From UBA5189 sp040389445 (GTDB lineage Bacteria; Chloroflexota; Limnocylindria; Limnocylindrales; CSP1-4): a DNA stretch of 64,000 nucleotides. Every line of letters starts with the position of its first letter. Positions within the stretch are counted from its first letter, which is position 1. Both the position numbers and the translations under genes were made by a program. The DNA lies in contig JAZJZX010000014.1 in NCBI GenBank assembly GCA_040389445.1, forward strand, positions 124,001-188,000, given 5' to 3'. Of this stretch, positions 34,091-42,281 are shown piece after piece. Under the pieces are notes generated by a model that did not search any database, had not been told where the DNA came from, and saw only the letters and a list, made by a program, of their open reading frames with translations.

Positions 34091-35356
34091 ATGACCACCG
34101 AGCCCGCCATCGCCCCCATCAACCCGTGGGCGGTGGCGCAGCAGCAGTTCGATCTCGCCGCCGAGCGCCTCGGCCTGGACCCGGGCATGCGGGCCGTCCT
34201 GCGCGAGCCTCGTCGCGAGCTGACCGTGCACTTCCCGGTCCACATGGACGATGGATCCGTGCGCGTCTTCACCGGCTATCGCGTCCAGCACAACCTCGGT
34301 CGCGGGCCCGCCAAGGGTGGGATCCGATACCACCAGGACGTGTCCCGCGACGAGGTCAAGGCCCTCGCCATGTGGATGACCTGGAAATGCGCGGTCGTCG
34401 GCATCCCGTACGGCGGCGGCAAGGGCGGCGTCATCGTCGACCCCAAGAAGCTCTCCATGCGGGAAGTCGAGGCGCTGACACGACGCTTCTTCACCGAGAT
34501 CGAGATCCTCATCGGTCCGGAGAAGGACATCCCCGCTCCGGATGTCAACACCAACGCCCAGATCATGGCCTGGATGATGGACACCTATTCGATGCACGCC
34601 GGGTATACGGTGCCGGGCGTCGTGACGGGCAAGCCCATCAGCCTGGGTGGTTCCGAGGGACGCAACGAGGCCACCGCCCGGGGCACGGTCTTCTGCATCG
34701 TGGAAGCGGCCCGACACCTCGGGATCGAGCTCGGCAAGGCGCGCGTCGCCGTGCAGGGCTTCGGCAACGCCGGATCCATCGCGGCCACGCTGATCGCCGC
34801 CGAAGGGTCGACCGTGGTCGCCGTGTCGGACTCGACCGGCGGCATCCACAACCCGCACGGCCTTGACATTGCGAAGGTCATCGCCTGGAAGCAGGAGCAC
34901 GGGACCGTCCAGGGATTCCCGGGGGCGACCGATGTCTCCAGTTCCGCGGTCCTCGAAGTCGATTGCGACATCCTCATCCCGGCGGCGCTCGAGAATCAGA
35001 TCACGGTGGCCAACGCCGACAACATCAGGGCACGTCTGATCGCCGAGGCCGCGAACGGACCGACGACGCCCGAGGCGGACCGGATCCTCTGGAAGAAGTC
35101 GAAGTTCATGATCCCGGACATCCTGTGCAATGCAGGGGGCGTCACGGTCTCGTACTTCGAGTGGGTCCAGGACTTGAATCGCGACCACTGGAGCGAGCAG
35201 GTCGTGAACGAGAAGCTCAGGGAGATCATGGTCAAGGCCTTCACGTCGGTCCTCGCCATCGCGCGCCGCGAGCAGTGCGACATGCGAACCGCCGCCTACC
35301 TCCTCGCGGTCGAGCGAGTGGCGGACGCCATGCAGATGCGCGGCCTCTACCCGTAG
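34091..35356 (+). CDS. gdhA: Glutamate dehydrogenase
   Basis: 421-residue Glu/Leu/Phe/Val dehydrogenase that interconverts glutamate and 2-oxoglutarate plus ammonia. Substrate and catalytic motifs are GRGPAKGGIRYH and WKCAVVGIPYGGGKGG (catalytic Lys). The C-terminal Rossmann domain begins VAVQGFGNAGSIAA. Length fits the hexameric small-subunit class; the cofactor cannot be decided from the motif alone. ATG 34091 follows GGAGGAA with ~9-nt spacing, so the longer frame is rejected. A strong hairpin terminator lies 33 nt after the stop. It sits among nitrogen-related genes. Confidence 0.95.
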   Translation: MTTEPAIAPINPWAVAQQQFDLAAERLGLDPGMRAVLREPRRELTVHFPVHMDDGSVRVFTGYRVQHNLGRGPAKGGIRYHQDVSRDEVKALAMWMTWKCAVVGIPYGGGKGGVIVDPKKLSMREVEALTRRFFTEIEILIGPEKDIPAPDVNTNAQIMAWMMDTYSMHAGYTVPGVVTGKPISLGGSEGRNEATARGTVFCIVEAARHLGIELGKARVAVQGFGNAGSIAATLIAAEGSTVVAVSDSTGGIHNPHGLDIAKVIAWKQEHGTVQGFPGATDVSSSAVLEVDCDILIPAALENQITVANADNIRARLIAEAANGPTTPEADRILWKKSKFMIPDILCNAGGVTVSYFEWVQDLNRDHWSEQVVNEKLREIMVKAFTSVLAIARREQCDMRTAAYLLAVERVADAMQMRGLYP

Positions 35357-35388
35357 GCCCTTCGAGCCGACAGCGCGTCAGTCCGAGC

Positions 35389-35414
35389 GAGGCCCGGCCC
35401 AGCGGCCGGGCCTC
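35389..35414 (+). terminator. gdhA terminator hairpin
   Basis: GAGGCCCGGCC (35389-35399) pairs with GGCCGGGCCTC (35404-35414), an 11-bp perfect stem with a 4-nt loop, followed by CTGATTCTC. Confidence 0.75.
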
Positions 35415-35429
35415 CTGATTCTCGCCAAC

Positions 35430-35487
35430 GGGCGGCGGGCGGCCGGCCGCCCGCCGCCGGCCGCCCGCCGCCGGCCGCTCGCCGCTC
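35430..35487. repeat. GC-only simple repeat GGCCGCCCGCCGCC
   Basis: The gap after gdhA contains alternating GGCGGGCGGCCGGCCGCC and several CCGGCCGCCCGCCG copies, nearly all G/C. The rest of 35357-35619 shows only a terminator and a promoter. Confidence 0.7.
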
Positions 35488-35606
35488 GGTACTCCTTCCT
35501 GGCATGCGACCGGGGTTGGGCTGGCACCGATGTCCCGCCGCTCCGCCCGACCCGGGGATGGTGCGCCCACGCCCCGGCAATCGTCGGGCCCAGCGATGCC
35601 CGGTGC

Positions 35607-35612
35607 TACCAT
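35607..35612 (+). promoter_or_regulatory. -10 hexamer TACCAT
   Basis: TACCAT ends 7 nt before ATG 35620; leaderless geometry. Confidence 0.45.
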
Positions 35613-35619
35613 CGGGGGC

Positions 35620-36225
35620 ATGCTCGACCATGAAGAGAAGTTCCTGTTCAAGGAGGAGATCAGCCACCTCGCCAACGCGGTGGCCGAGCCCGGCACCCTC
35701 GACAACGTCGAGGATCTCCTGACCGACGTCATCACCAGCCCGCGCTTCGATTCGGAGGTCTTCACCCTGGAGCGCAGTCTCCAGGTGATGCTGGGCGCAC
35801 GGGCCGGGACGACGCTCGTTGGTCTCCTCACGGTGGCTCCGGAGGTCTTCGACGAGGTGGCCGAGGTCCGCATTCCACCCGAAGTCCACGAGCGCCTCGT
35901 GGCGTGGCGGGCGCGGTTCGGTCTGGCCATCGACAACGCCCTGAACTTCCTGAACAACCCGGACGGCATCCAGGGCCACAACTTCGCGACCCAGATCGCC
36001 CATGTGGAAGAACGCCGCGTGCTCCAGGGCCGGCTCACCCTGGTTCGTTACAACAACGAGCCACAGTTCTTCGTTGCCGATGCGGTCGTGTTCCTGAGCC
36101 TGGTCGCAGACGTCATGGACCGCCTTGGGCCGTACCTCGAACCGGACGCGGTGGACGCGGAAACGATGTCCCGGCTTCGGGACGGGGTTCAACTGATCGA
36201 GCGCAAGACCGCGGCGCACTCGTAG
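35620..36225 (+). CDS. Unknown soluble alpha-helical protein
   Basis: 201 residues with no signal peptide or membrane helix. It is rich in Leu, Val, Asp and Glu, with predicted helices throughout (for example KFLFKEEISHLANAVAEPGT and ADAVVFLSLVADVMDRLGPY). I do not recognise a family or catalytic motif. The start at 35620 follows a TACCAT element by 7 nt. It lies 46 bp upstream of the BioD/Pta-like ATPase gene on the same strand, so the two are probably co-transcribed. Confidence 0.75.
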   Translation: MLDHEEKFLFKEEISHLANAVAEPGTLDNVEDLLTDVITSPRFDSEVFTLERSLQVMLGARAGTTLVGLLTVAPEVFDEVAEVRIPPEVHERLVAWRARFGLAIDNALNFLNNPDGIQGHNFATQIAHVEERRVLQGRLTLVRYNNEPQFFVADAVVFLSLVADVMDRLGPYLEPDAVDAETMSRLRDGVQLIERKTAAHS

Positions 36226-36271
36226 CCGCGACGCAGACCACCTCGCTCGCAATCCACGGCCGGGCGAACTG

Positions 36272-37432
36272 ATGCGCCAGCTCTATCTCGCGGCCACCGG
36301 CCAGAATCGGGGCAAGACCACCACCTCGCTCGGCCTGCTCAACGGCTTCCTGTCGCGTGGGCTGCGCGCCGGATTCATGAAGCCGGTCGGGCAACGGACC
36401 GTGATCGATCACGGCGAGCCGGCGGACGAGGACGCGGTCCTGATGCACGAGACATTCGGGCTCCTCGAGCCGTACAGCGTCATGAGCCCGGTCCACATCC
36501 CGCGCGGATTCACCAAGGCATACATCGCGGGGCAGGTCGTGGATGACCTCGGGGCGCGCATCCTGCGCGCACAGGCGCACTACCGCGAGCACGACGTCCT
36601 CCTGATCGAGGGGACCGGTCACGCCGGCGTCGGGGCGGTCATCGGCCTGTCGAACGCGCGGGTCGCAGCGATGCTCGGAGCACCGACCATCATCGTCAGC
36701 GAAGGCGGCGTGGGTCGACCGATCGACGAGATCGTGCTGAACGCCGCGCTCTTCCGTGCCAACGGCGTCCAGGTCGTGGGCGCGATCGTGAACAAGGTGG
36801 ACGTTGATGCCCAGCCCGGCATTGCCCGGGTCATTGCCGGTGGTCTGGCGCCCTATGACATCCCCCTGCTCGGCGTCCTGCCGATTCGACCCATCCTCTC
36901 CAACCCGACGCTGGAGATGATCCTCGAGGGCGTCCACGGGGAGGTCCTGCACGAGGGGCCCGACCTCGAGCGCGTGATCGACGGCGTGGCGGTCGGCGCC
37001 ATGGAGCCTCGGCACATGCTCGAGCGCGTCGGGCCCGGGACGCTCGTGATCGTCCCGGGCGATCGAGAGGACGTGATCCTGACGCTGACCACCGCGCACC
37101 AGCGCGGCATCGCAGGCGGCCGCGATGGCGACGAGCCAGGTTCGGGTCCCGGAGGCGCCATCGCCGATGACCATGAAGGTGCTGCCATCGGGCTCGTGCT
37201 GACCGGCGGTTATCGACCCCGTCCCGCCGTCATCGACGCGATTCGCCGGGCAGACCTGTGTGCGACGCTGGTCAGCGAGGACACCTATGCGGTGGCGTCG
37301 GAGGTCCACGACCTGCTCGTCAAGACGCACCCCGCCGATCTCGTGAAGATCGAGCTGATCAAGCGGCTGGTGGCCGACAACCTCGACGTGGACCGAATTC
37401 TCGGCGTCGCGGGCACGACGCAGATGGCCTGA
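36272..37432 (+). CDS. BioD/Pta-N-like P-loop ATPase with DRTGG domain
   Basis: 386 residues. The N-terminal P-loop NTPase (LAATGQNRGKTTTSLGLLNG, Walker A) resembles dethiobiotin synthetase and the N-terminal domain of long phosphotransacetylases. It includes LIEGTGHAGVG (Walker B region) and VVGAIVNKVD. A DRTGG-type domain follows from about residue 215 (VAVGAMEPRHMLERVGPGTLVIVPGDREDVIL), interrupted by a Gly/Asp-rich insert (GRDGDEPGSGPGGA). The phosphotransacetylase catalytic domain is absent, so it is not an intact Pta. It may be regulatory or nucleotide-sensing; the role is unknown. Confidence 0.8.
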   Translation: MRQLYLAATGQNRGKTTTSLGLLNGFLSRGLRAGFMKPVGQRTVIDHGEPADEDAVLMHETFGLLEPYSVMSPVHIPRGFTKAYIAGQVVDDLGARILRAQAHYREHDVLLIEGTGHAGVGAVIGLSNARVAAMLGAPTIIVSEGGVGRPIDEIVLNAALFRANGVQVVGAIVNKVDVDAQPGIARVIAGGLAPYDIPLLGVLPIRPILSNPTLEMILEGVHGEVLHEGPDLERVIDGVAVGAMEPRHMLERVGPGTLVIVPGDREDVILTLTTAHQRGIAGGRDGDEPGSGPGGAIADDHEGAAIGLVLTGGYRPRPAVIDAIRRADLCATLVSEDTYAVASEVHDLLVKTHPADLVKIELIKRLVADNLDVDRILGVAGTTQMA

Positions 37433-37446
37433 GGGCCGCCTGGCCG

Positions 37447-38286
37447 TCAGCCCAGCGGCTCGTTGTCGATCAGTCGGGTCGCCCCGAGATGGACGGCGAG
37501 GGAGAGCACTGCAGGGCCGGTCACCCGGTGCAGTTCCTGGAGCGACCCGGCGTCGGCACAGGAGACGTACTCGACGCGGGCCAGGGGTTCCTCGGCGAGC
37601 ACCGACTTCATGATCGACCGGAGCGCCTCGGCCGACCGCTCGCCACGCTCCCACGCCTCACGCGCGGCGACGAGCGCACGGTGAAGGACCGGTGCCGCGG
37701 CCCGCTCGTCCCTGGTGAGGTGGACGTTGCGCGACGACATGGCGAGTCCGTCTGACTCGCGGACTGTCGGGCAGGCGACGACTTCGGTAGGGATGGCGAG
37801 GTCGATGGCCATGCGACGGATGACCGCCACCTGCTGGGCGTCCTTCTGGCCGAAATAGGCATGCTCCGCCCGGACAAGCCCCAGCAGGATGGCCACGACC
37901 GTGGCAACACCCTCGAAATGGCCGGGCCGAGCCTTCCCCTCCAGCGGCTCGGCGATCTCGCCGACGTGGACCGTGGTATCGAAGCCGGGCGGATAGACCT
38001 CGTCAGCCGTCGGTGCGAAGACGATGTCCACGCCCTCAGCCTCGCAGATCGCGACATCGCGGCGCTCGTTCCGTGGGTACCGGGCCAGATCCGAGGGATC
38101 GCCGAACTGGCGCGGGTTGACGAAGATCGATACCACGGTCGTGCGGTCGTCCGCCCGGGCCCGCTGCATGAGCGCCCGATGGCCGTCGTGAAGCCAGCCC
38201 ATGGTCGGCACCAGGCCGATGGGATGCGGGCTGTCCGCGAGGACCGTGCGCAGGGCTGCACGTGTCCGGACGACCGTCGTGGTCAA
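37447..38286 (-). CDS. panC: Pantothenate synthetase
   Basis: 279-residue ATP-dependent ligase of pantoate and beta-alanine. HIGH-like motif PTMGWLHDGHRALM, then SIFVNPRQFGDPSDL, YFGQKDAQQVAVIRRM and the KMSKS-like AMSSRNVHLT are all present. The best start is TTG 38286, 4 nt after the panB stop; this gives the normal ~280-residue length, and no ATG or GTG is available before the conserved region. It is the last gene of the coaX-coaBC-panB-panC operon. Confidence 0.93.
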   Translation of the reverse strand: MTTTVVRTRAALRTVLADSPHPIGLVPTMGWLHDGHRALMQRARADDRTTVVSIFVNPRQFGDPSDLARYPRNERRDVAICEAEGVDIVFAPTADEVYPPGFDTTVHVGEIAEPLEGKARPGHFEGVATVVAILLGLVRAEHAYFGQKDAQQVAVIRRMAIDLAIPTEVVACPTVRESDGLAMSSRNVHLTRDERAAAPVLHRALVAAREAWERGERSAEALRSIMKSVLAEEPLARVEYVSCADAGSLQELHRVTGPAVLSLAVHLGATRLIDNEPLG

Positions 38287-38290
38287 CCGG

Positions 38291-39235
38291 TCAGAGGTCT
38301 CGATCCAGGGGGATCCCGGCGCCCAGTCCGGTTGTGAAATCGGCCACCTCGCCGGACGGGTCGGCGGCCCGATCCTGGATCGTCCGACCGAGGACCTCGT
38401 CCAGCGTGCTCTCATCCATCCGCACCGTCTCGGCCGGACCGGGGAACGAACCCGCCCTGACGTCCGTTGCCCAGGCCTCGGCCGCGGCCTTGATGATGCC
38501 CTGGAGGTCCGCGTACTTGCGGGCGTGCCGCGGTGAGAAGTCGCCCAGGCCGAGGACGTCGGTGACGACCTGGACCTGCCCGCTGCAGCCGGCTCCGGCC
38601 CCGATGCCGATCGTCGGGATGCGCAACCGCGAGGTGATCGTCGCAGCGAGCTGCTCCGGGATCAACTCAAGCACCATGGCAAATGCGCCGGCCTCCTGGA
38701 TGGCGATCGCATCGGCGAGCAACGCCCGGGCAGTTTCGCGGCTCTTGCCCTGCACGCGCACCTTGCCGCCCATGCCATGCTCCGATTGGGGCGTCCACCC
38801 GATGTGACCCATCACGGGGATGCCGGCCCGGACGAGGGCCTCCACGATCCGCGTGCTGCGTACGCCGCCCTCGATCTTGACGGCGGTTGCGCCGGCCTCC
38901 CTCAGGAAGCGCCCGGCGTTTGCCACCGCCTCGTCCGTGGATGCGTAGGACAGGAAGGGCATATCTCCGATCACGAGAGCTCGCCGGGAGCCGCGGACCA
39001 CGGCCGCGGTGTGGTGGAGCATCTCGGTCATCGTCACGCGGACCGTGGAGTCATAGCCCAGGAGCACCTGGCCCAGCGAGTCACCGACGAGGAGCATCGG
39101 GATCCCCGCCTCGTCGAGGATCCGGGCCGTCGGGTAGTCGTACGCGGTCAGCATCGGCAATCGTTCGCCGTCCGCGTGCATCCGCAGGATGTCGGCCACG
39201 GTCAGCCGGCGAACTGTCCCGGCGGTGGCGCTCAT
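38291..39235 (-). CDS. panB: Ketopantoate hydroxymethyltransferase
   Basis: 314 residues; transfers a hydroxymethyl group from methylene-THF to alpha-ketovalerate. Key segments are MLTAYDYPTARILDEAGIPM, VGDSLGQVLLGYDSTVRVT (Mg2+/substrate), AVKIEGG, GHIGWTPQSEHGMGG and LELIPEQLAATIT with the catalytic Glu, then GIGAGAGCSGQVQV. The ~40-residue C-terminal tail is longer than in E. coli PanB. It overlaps coaBC by 4 bp. Confidence 0.95.
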   Translation of the reverse strand: MSATAGTVRRLTVADILRMHADGERLPMLTAYDYPTARILDEAGIPMLLVGDSLGQVLLGYDSTVRVTMTEMLHHTAAVVRGSRRALVIGDMPFLSYASTDEAVANAGRFLREAGATAVKIEGGVRSTRIVEALVRAGIPVMGHIGWTPQSEHGMGGKVRVQGKSRETARALLADAIAIQEAGAFAMVLELIPEQLAATITSRLRIPTIGIGAGAGCSGQVQVVTDVLGLGDFSPRHARKYADLQGIIKAAAEAWATDVRAGSFPGPAETVRMDESTLDEVLGRTIQDRAADPSGEVADFTTGLGAGIPLDRDL

Positions 39236-40614
39236 CGCGATGGCTCGTGCATGGCGGCAGTCTGCACCCCGGAGTCTCGTGCGTCCAACAACGCGGCGAT
39301 GCGGTCCAGGAGGCGATCCGCCACTTCGCGTTTTGGCAGCACCGGAAGGACGACCTCCGCACCGTCCGCGTCGAGGATGGTGACCCTGTTCGTCTCCGTC
39401 CCGAACCCGGAGTCCGGTTCGGTCACGTCGTTTGCAACGACCAGGTCGACGCCCTTGCGCCGCAGCTTGTCCGGAACCCGGGCAAGCGACCCGGTCTCGG
39501 CCGCGAAACCCACGAGGACCGGTCGCGGCTCGATCGGCGCCCGGCTCGCGGCATCCTCGCTGTCGAGGCCTCGGACAACGCGGGATGCCTCCGCGAGGAG
39601 GTCGGGCGTGGGTTCGAGGTCGAGCGTCAGCCCTTCCTCGCGTCCGATCTTGCCCGCGGCCGGACTGACCGGCGTGAAATCGCTGACCGCCGCGGCCATG
39701 ACAAGCGCATCGAAGCGAGCCGCCGACGGTGCCCCCTCCCCGCCGAACAGGGCCGTGAGGAGGGCGCCTCGCAATTGGCCGGCCGTCTCGACGCGCACCA
39801 CCCGCGCACGATCCCCGGGGAGGGGAACGCTGACGGCCGCGGCGATCAGGGTGACCGAGGCCCCCCGATCCAGGGCTGCCTCCGCGACGGCGACGCCCAT
39901 GCGACCACTGGACCGGTTGCCGATGAATCGGACCGGATCGATCGGCTCTCGGGTACCGCCCGCAGTCACCACGATGTGGCGGCCCGTGAGATCAGCCTCG
40001 CGGACGACCCCCTGCTTCTGCGGCGGGCGCGCCGACGAGTCGGGCTGGCGGACCGGTCGGCCGTTCGTGGCGCGGACGACCGCATCCACGATCGATGGGA
40101 GCTCCGCGAGACGCCCGACGCCGGACTGGCCGGACGCGAGCGGTCCCGATTCGGGTGCCACGACGGTGTACCCGAAATCCGTTCGAAGACGCTCCACGTT
40201 GGCCCGCGTCGCGGGGTGCGTCCACATGTCGCCGTCCATCGCCGGGGCCACGATGACCGGTGCCGAGGTGGCGAGACAGGTCGCCGTCACGACGTCGCCG
40301 GCCAGGCCCGCCGCCATCGTCGCCAGCCAATGCGCCGTGGCCGGGGCCACCACCACGGCGTCCGTGCTGTCGGCGATCACGACGTGTCCGATCCGACCAT
40401 CAGGGAGGAGTTCCATGAGGTCGGTCTCGACCGGGTGGCGCGAGAGCGCAGCGAAGGACAGCGGGCCGACGAATCGCACGGCCGAAGGGGACAGCAGCGC
40501 CACCACGTCGGCACCCTCGGCCGTCAGCAGCCGGAGCAACTCGACTGCCCTGTAGGCGGCAATCGATCCGGTGACGCCGAGCGCGATCAGGCGGCCCTCG
40601 AGGCGTCCGCCCAT
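39232..40614 (-). CDS. coaBC: Bifunctional phosphopantothenoylcysteine decarboxylase/synthetase
   Basis: 460 residues. The N-terminal CoaC flavoprotein has GVTGSIAAYRAVELLR, the catalytic His in IGHVVIAD, and PAMDGDMW, where many homologues have Asn at the fourth position. The active-site lid reads LASGQSGVGRL with Ser where E. coli has Cys; both substitutions occur in other high-GC CoaBC proteins. The C-terminal CoaB has TAGGTREPIDPVRFIGNRSS and AAVSDFTP. ATG 40614 overlaps the coaX stop by 1 bp, and the end overlaps panB by 4 bp. Confidence 0.93.
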   Translation of the reverse strand: MGGRLEGRLIALGVTGSIAAYRAVELLRLLTAEGADVVALLSPSAVRFVGPLSFAALSRHPVETDLMELLPDGRIGHVVIADSTDAVVVAPATAHWLATMAAGLAGDVVTATCLATSAPVIVAPAMDGDMWTHPATRANVERLRTDFGYTVVAPESGPLASGQSGVGRLAELPSIVDAVVRATNGRPVRQPDSSARPPQKQGVVREADLTGRHIVVTAGGTREPIDPVRFIGNRSSGRMGVAVAEAALDRGASVTLIAAAVSVPLPGDRARVVRVETAGQLRGALLTALFGGEGAPSAARFDALVMAAAVSDFTPVSPAAGKIGREEGLTLDLEPTPDLLAEASRVVRGLDSEDAASRAPIEPRPVLVGFAAETGSLARVPDKLRRKGVDLVVANDVTEPDSGFGTETNRVTILDADGAEVVLPVLPKREVADRLLDRIAALLDARDSGVQTAAMHEPSR

Positions 40615-41423
40615 CAGGCCTGATCTCCGCCGGGCGAGCCACTCGAGACCTCGGCGTGGAGCAGCGCAAGCCCCTTGAGCGTCAGGTCCGGATCGATGAC
40701 CTCCACGCCGTCGATCGCCGATGCCCATGGTGCGGAGCTCAGCCCGCCGGTGAGGATGGTGCGCACGGCGCTCGCCGGGATGCCCGCATCCGCGGCGAGT
40801 TCGTTTCGAACACGGCCGATCAGGCCACCGGCGAGGGCCTGGTAACCGAAGACCGTTCCCGACTGCATCGCCGAGACCGTGTCCCGGCCGATCGCCCGAG
40901 CGGGAACCACGAGGTCGATCCTCGGCAACTGGGCCGTTCTGGAGGCCAGTGCCTCGAGTCCGAGGTCGAGGCCGGGAGCGATGGCGCCGCCGACAAAGGC
41001 GCCGTCTGCAGCCACGGCGTCGACGGTGGTGGCCGTGCCCATGTCGGCGACGACCGCGGGCGTCCCGTGAAGGCGTCCTGCCGCAAGCGCATTCACCAGG
41101 CGATCGGCACCGACCGCGGCGGGGTTGTCGACTCGAATGGGGATCGGCATCGTCGCCGCACTCGCAATCAGGATCGGGCGGTTCAACCGCTCGGCCACGC
41201 CCGCCAGGGCGCTCGTGAGGGAGGGGACCACGGACGCAACCACGATCGCCTCCATGGCGGCGAGGGTCACGCCATCTCGCGCCAGGAGCTCATCCAGCAG
41301 CAGCTCGAGCTCGCGGCTCGTGGCGCCCGGGGCCGTCACCGCCCGCCGCCGCTGGAGCAGCGTCCGGGCCCGGAACCAGCCGAGCGTGATGTTCGAGTTG
41401 CCGATGTCGACTGTGAGGAGCAT
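40614..41423 (-). CDS. coaX: Type III pantothenate kinase
   Basis: 269 residues; phosphorylates pantothenate, first step of CoA synthesis, without feedback inhibition by CoA. ASKHA-fold motifs are LLTVDIGNSNITLGWF, the VGADRLVNALAA segment, VVADMGTATTVDAVAADGAFVGGAIAPG and LTGGLS. ATG 41423 lies 6 nt after a TATGAT -10-like element and has no Shine-Dalgarno, so the longer frame is rejected. It is the first gene of the pantothenate/CoA operon. Confidence 0.95.
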   Translation of the reverse strand: MLLTVDIGNSNITLGWFRARTLLQRRRAVTAPGATSRELELLLDELLARDGVTLAAMEAIVVASVVPSLTSALAGVAERLNRPILIASAATMPIPIRVDNPAAVGADRLVNALAAGRLHGTPAVVADMGTATTVDAVAADGAFVGGAIAPGLDLGLEALASRTAQLPRIDLVVPARAIGRDTVSAMQSGTVFGYQALAGGLIGRVRNELAADAGIPASAVRTILTGGLSSAPWASAIDGVEVIDPDLTLKGLALLHAEVSSGSPGGDQA

Positions 41424-41429
41424 GGCGGG

Positions 41430-41510
41430 ATCATACCCGTGCCCCATCGGCCATCGGGATCGGCGCTCCGCGCGATTGCGCTGGCCTCCGGCCGGGCGGT
41501 GCGGTACCAT
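41430..41510. promoter_or_regulatory. divergent promoters between coaX and the unknown gene
   Basis: Minus strand: TATGAT (41435-41430), 6 nt before coaX ATG. Plus strand: TACCAT (41505-41510), 61 nt before GTG 41572, which has its own AAGGAG. Confidence 0.45.
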
Positions 41511-41571
41511 CGGCCCCGTTCCGTTCGCGCCGTTCCGTCCGCCCCCCGTGCCCACCCGGAAGGAGCAGTCC

Positions 41572-42003
41572 GTGTCGAGCGAGCCGCCAGCGAAGTTCTT
41601 CGTCAACGATGGCGTGGTCTCCACCCGCGAGGACATGCTCAACCTGCTCCGGCCGCTGCTCAAGCAGACAGTGGCCTACCGGTATTTCCGAAGCCGGGAA
41701 CTGGTCTCGCACGGAACAGGCTGGGTCGAGCGCATCGTTGTCGACCAGCCGGAGATCTCCACCCTCTTCACGCCGATCGCGGTGACCCTCAACGTCGATT
41801 CGTTCGAACACCTCGAGTTCGCGACCCGCCCGGACCAGCTGCTCGTCTACACCCTCGTCCAGGGCGACGAGCGAGTGGTGATGGAGTTCGCCCCGGTGGG
41901 CGAGGGGATCGGGCGGTCGCCGTTCGAACCCCATCAGCTTGCCTTCGACACCTCGGGTTTCGTCCAGATGGAACTCCTCGGCCTCGAGACGGCCGACGAC
42001 TGA
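41572..42003 (+). CDS. Unknown conserved-looking protein
   Basis: 143 residues, soluble, no signal peptide. GTG 41572 is supported by AAGGAG at 7-nt spacing; a second in-frame GTG 24 nt upstream is not. The sequence alternates short beta-like and helical segments (HGTGWVERIVVDQPEISTLF, LLVYTLVQGDERVVMEFAP), with several conserved-looking aromatic and acidic residues. I do not recognise the family. It is divergent from coaX and has its own promoter. Confidence 0.75.
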   Translation: MSSEPPAKFFVNDGVVSTREDMLNLLRPLLKQTVAYRYFRSRELVSHGTGWVERIVVDQPEISTLFTPIAVTLNVDSFEHLEFATRPDQLLVYTLVQGDERVVMEFAPVGEGIGRSPFEPHQLAFDTSGFVQMELLGLETADD

Positions 42004-42070
42004 CGGCGCCGCCGCGCGAAGGTTGCCCGGGTTCCTGCGGATTTGCCTGTTCGCGGGCGATCGGGCGCGT

Positions 42071-42076
42071 TACCAT
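42071..42076 (+). promoter_or_regulatory. -10 hexamer TACCAT for the purine permease
   Basis: TACCAT lies ~205 nt before the permease start, leaving a long leader that contains the two hairpins described in the next entry. Confidence 0.45.
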
Positions 42077-42111
42077 CGCTCCATTGCTCCCGACGCGGGC
42101 GTCCCGGCAAC

Positions 42112-42218
42112 GGTGGCACCGAACCCCCCGGTTCGCGGTGAGTTCGACGGGTCTCGAGGGCCTGCCACCGGGGGTGCGGAGCCCGCGGGAGGTGCGTCTG
42201 GGGTCCGCCGTGGGCTCC
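42112..42218 (+). promoter_or_regulatory. candidate structured 5' leader (riboswitch-like)
   Basis: Two domains are visible. GGTGGCA (42112-42118) pairs with TGCCACC (42163-42169) and encloses the hairpin CGAACC/GGTTCG (42120-42125 with 42130-42135). Next, an 11-bp stem joins 42178-42188 with 42208-42218, including the perfect arms GGAGCCC/GGGCTCC. It matches no riboswitch class I can recognise. The downstream gene imports purines, so a purine-related ligand is one guess. Confidence 0.4.
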
Positions 42219-42281
42219 AGATGGCGCTGACCGTCCCCAGGTGGGCCGGTGCGCCGGAAGGGAAGGGAGGGTCCTCGGCGA

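Noticed and set aside
42112..42121. GGTGGCACCG resembles the T-box antiterminator core
   Set aside because: No Stem I, specifier loop or terminator helix is visible and the downstream gene is a purine permease, so the match is probably chance.
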